A stretch of 5,513 bases of DNA from an uncultured Chlorobiaceae bacterium (GTDB lineage Bacteria; Bacteroidota; Chlorobiia; Chlorobiales; Chlorobiaceae). A program made the translations under genes and the position numbers. Shown piece by piece: positions 4,766 to 5,513 of this stretch. Where the stretch lies: assembly GCA_903917955.1 (NCBI GenBank), contig CAIXCO010000352.1, positions 1-5,513 on the forward strand. Direction: 5' to 3'. The notes beneath the pieces were generated by a model. The model was not told where the DNA came from and made no database searches. It saw only the letters and a list, made by a program, of their open reading frames with translations. Within the stretch, counting starts at the first letter, position 1, and the number at the start of each line of letters is the position of its first letter.

Positions 4766-5513
4766 GTGGGTGCGATTCGTTTTATCCGGGCTCGTTTGAA
4801 GGAACACCCACTCTCCCTGATCGGGCCGGGCCTCATCACTGGTGTTGCTGATGACGATCCAAGCGGCATAGCGACCTACTCACAGGCGGGTGCCCAGTTT
4901 GGGCTCAACATGCTCTGGACGATGCCTCTGGCTTTTCCTCTTATGGCTGCAATTCAATCCATGTGTGCCCGTATTGGCCGAGTTACCGGAAAAGGACTTG
5001 CGGCCAACATCAAAATCGCCTTCCCTCCCATTGTGCTTCAGGCTGTTGTGTTGCTTTTGCTGGTTGCCAATACGCTCAATATCGCCGCTGATGTTGCGGC
5101 GATGGGTGAAGTTGCCGAGCTTATTACCGGCTTCAATCGTCATGTCATGACCGCCCTGTTTGTGTTTGCCACCTTGATACTTCAGGTGTTTGTCCCCTAT
5201 CATCGCTATGTCAATTTTTTGAAGTGGCTGACCGTTTCACTGCTGGCTTATGCAGCGGTGCTCTTTACGGTTAATGTTCCCTGGGGAGAGGTCGCCCAGC
5301 GTACCCTCTGGCCCCGGTTTATTCTGAATTCTGATACGGCCGCAGTTATTGTCGGAGTTTTTGGCACCACGATCAGTCCCTACCTTTTTTTCTGGCAGGC
5401 ATCTGAAGAGGTCGAAGAGATGCGCTCAAAAAAGGGTGCAGTTGCGCTTCTATCCAATGCAAGCATGGCAGGGCAAGAGCTTCGTCGTATCCGGTGGGAT
5501 ACATGGAGCGGCA
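4766..5513 (+). CDS. NRAMP-family divalent metal transporter, N-terminal part (3' end outside window)
   Basis: NRAMP proteins are cytoplasmic-membrane carriers that usually import Mn2+ or Fe2+ with protons; a related branch carries Mg2+. The frame is open to the right edge (249 codons). Helix 1 holds LIGPGLITGVADDDPSGIATYSQAG (residues 18-42) and helix 6 holds VFGTTISPYLFFWQASEEVEE (198-218), followed by the ELRRIRWDTWSG segment typical of this subfamily. Hydrophobic stretches at about 47-68, 86-104, 127-145, 154-170 and 191-211 fit further membrane helices. The canonical DPGN metal site is DPSG here (D31 kept, Asn replaced by G34). The helix-6 Ala and Met ligand positions appear as T201 and S204. 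This suggests a metal preference unlike classical Mn/Fe importers, so I give no mntH symbol. GTG at 4766 is the first usable start after the in-frame stop at 4583; TTG at 4796 is a weaker alternative. It is transcribed divergently from trpD. Confidence 0.88.
   Translation, partial: MGAIRFIRARLKEHPLSLIGPGLITGVADDDPSGIATYSQAGAQFGLNMLWTMPLAFPLMAAIQSMCARIGRVTGKGLAANIKIAFPPIVLQAVVLLLLVANTLNIAADVAAMGEVAELITGFNRHVMTALFVFATLILQVFVPYHRYVNFLKWLTVSLLAYAAVLFTVNVPWGEVAQRTLWPRFILNSDTAAVIVGVFGTTISPYLFFWQASEEVEEMRSKKGAVALLSNASMAGQELRRIRWDTWSG

Noticed and set aside
4509..4799. Open frame of 96 codons on the + strand across the divergent intergenic region.
   Set aside because: It starts on the opposite strand of the trpD start, covers both the trpD promoter and the first codons of the transporter in another frame, and has no gene-like features.

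Overview
The window reads as a stretch of chromosomal core genes from a green sulfur bacterium (Chlorobi, Chlorobium/Pelodictyon type). The main evidence is a UbiA-family bacteriochlorophyll a synthase (BchG) next to trpD, together with a 72-residue ribosomal protein L28, RNase HI and a short TilS. Base composition looks close to 50% GC by eye. Shine-Dalgarno sequences are weak throughout. There are no tRNAs, rRNAs, CRISPR arrays, insertion sequences or phage genes, and no sign of recent transfer.

Layout. At the left edge, on the + strand, is the 3' end of tilS (tRNA-Ile lysidine synthase), running off the window. It converges on a block of five genes on the - strand. In transcription order these are trpD (4510-3455), bchG (3385-2387), rpmB (2314-2096), rnhA (2003-1563) and an unrecognised single-pass membrane protein (1550-507). 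A 255-bp divergent region (4511-4765) separates trpD from an NRAMP-family metal transporter on the + strand, which starts with GTG and runs off the right edge.

How the genes relate. The - strand block is mostly housekeeping genes lying together rather than one pathway: tryptophan synthesis, the last step of bacteriochlorophyll a synthesis, ribosome assembly and RNA/DNA hybrid removal. Candidate sigma70-like promoters can be placed before trpD, bchG and rpmB. A clear rho-independent terminator follows rpmB, and its U-tract ends 5 nt before the rnhA start codon. rnhA and the membrane-protein gene are 12 nt apart and probably co-transcribed.

I did not find a clearly new system. The points most worth a second look are the altered metal-site residues of the NRAMP protein (DPSG in helix 1 and no methionine in helix 6), its possibly structured leader, the rpmB terminator abutting rnhA, and the unassigned membrane protein coupled to rnhA.
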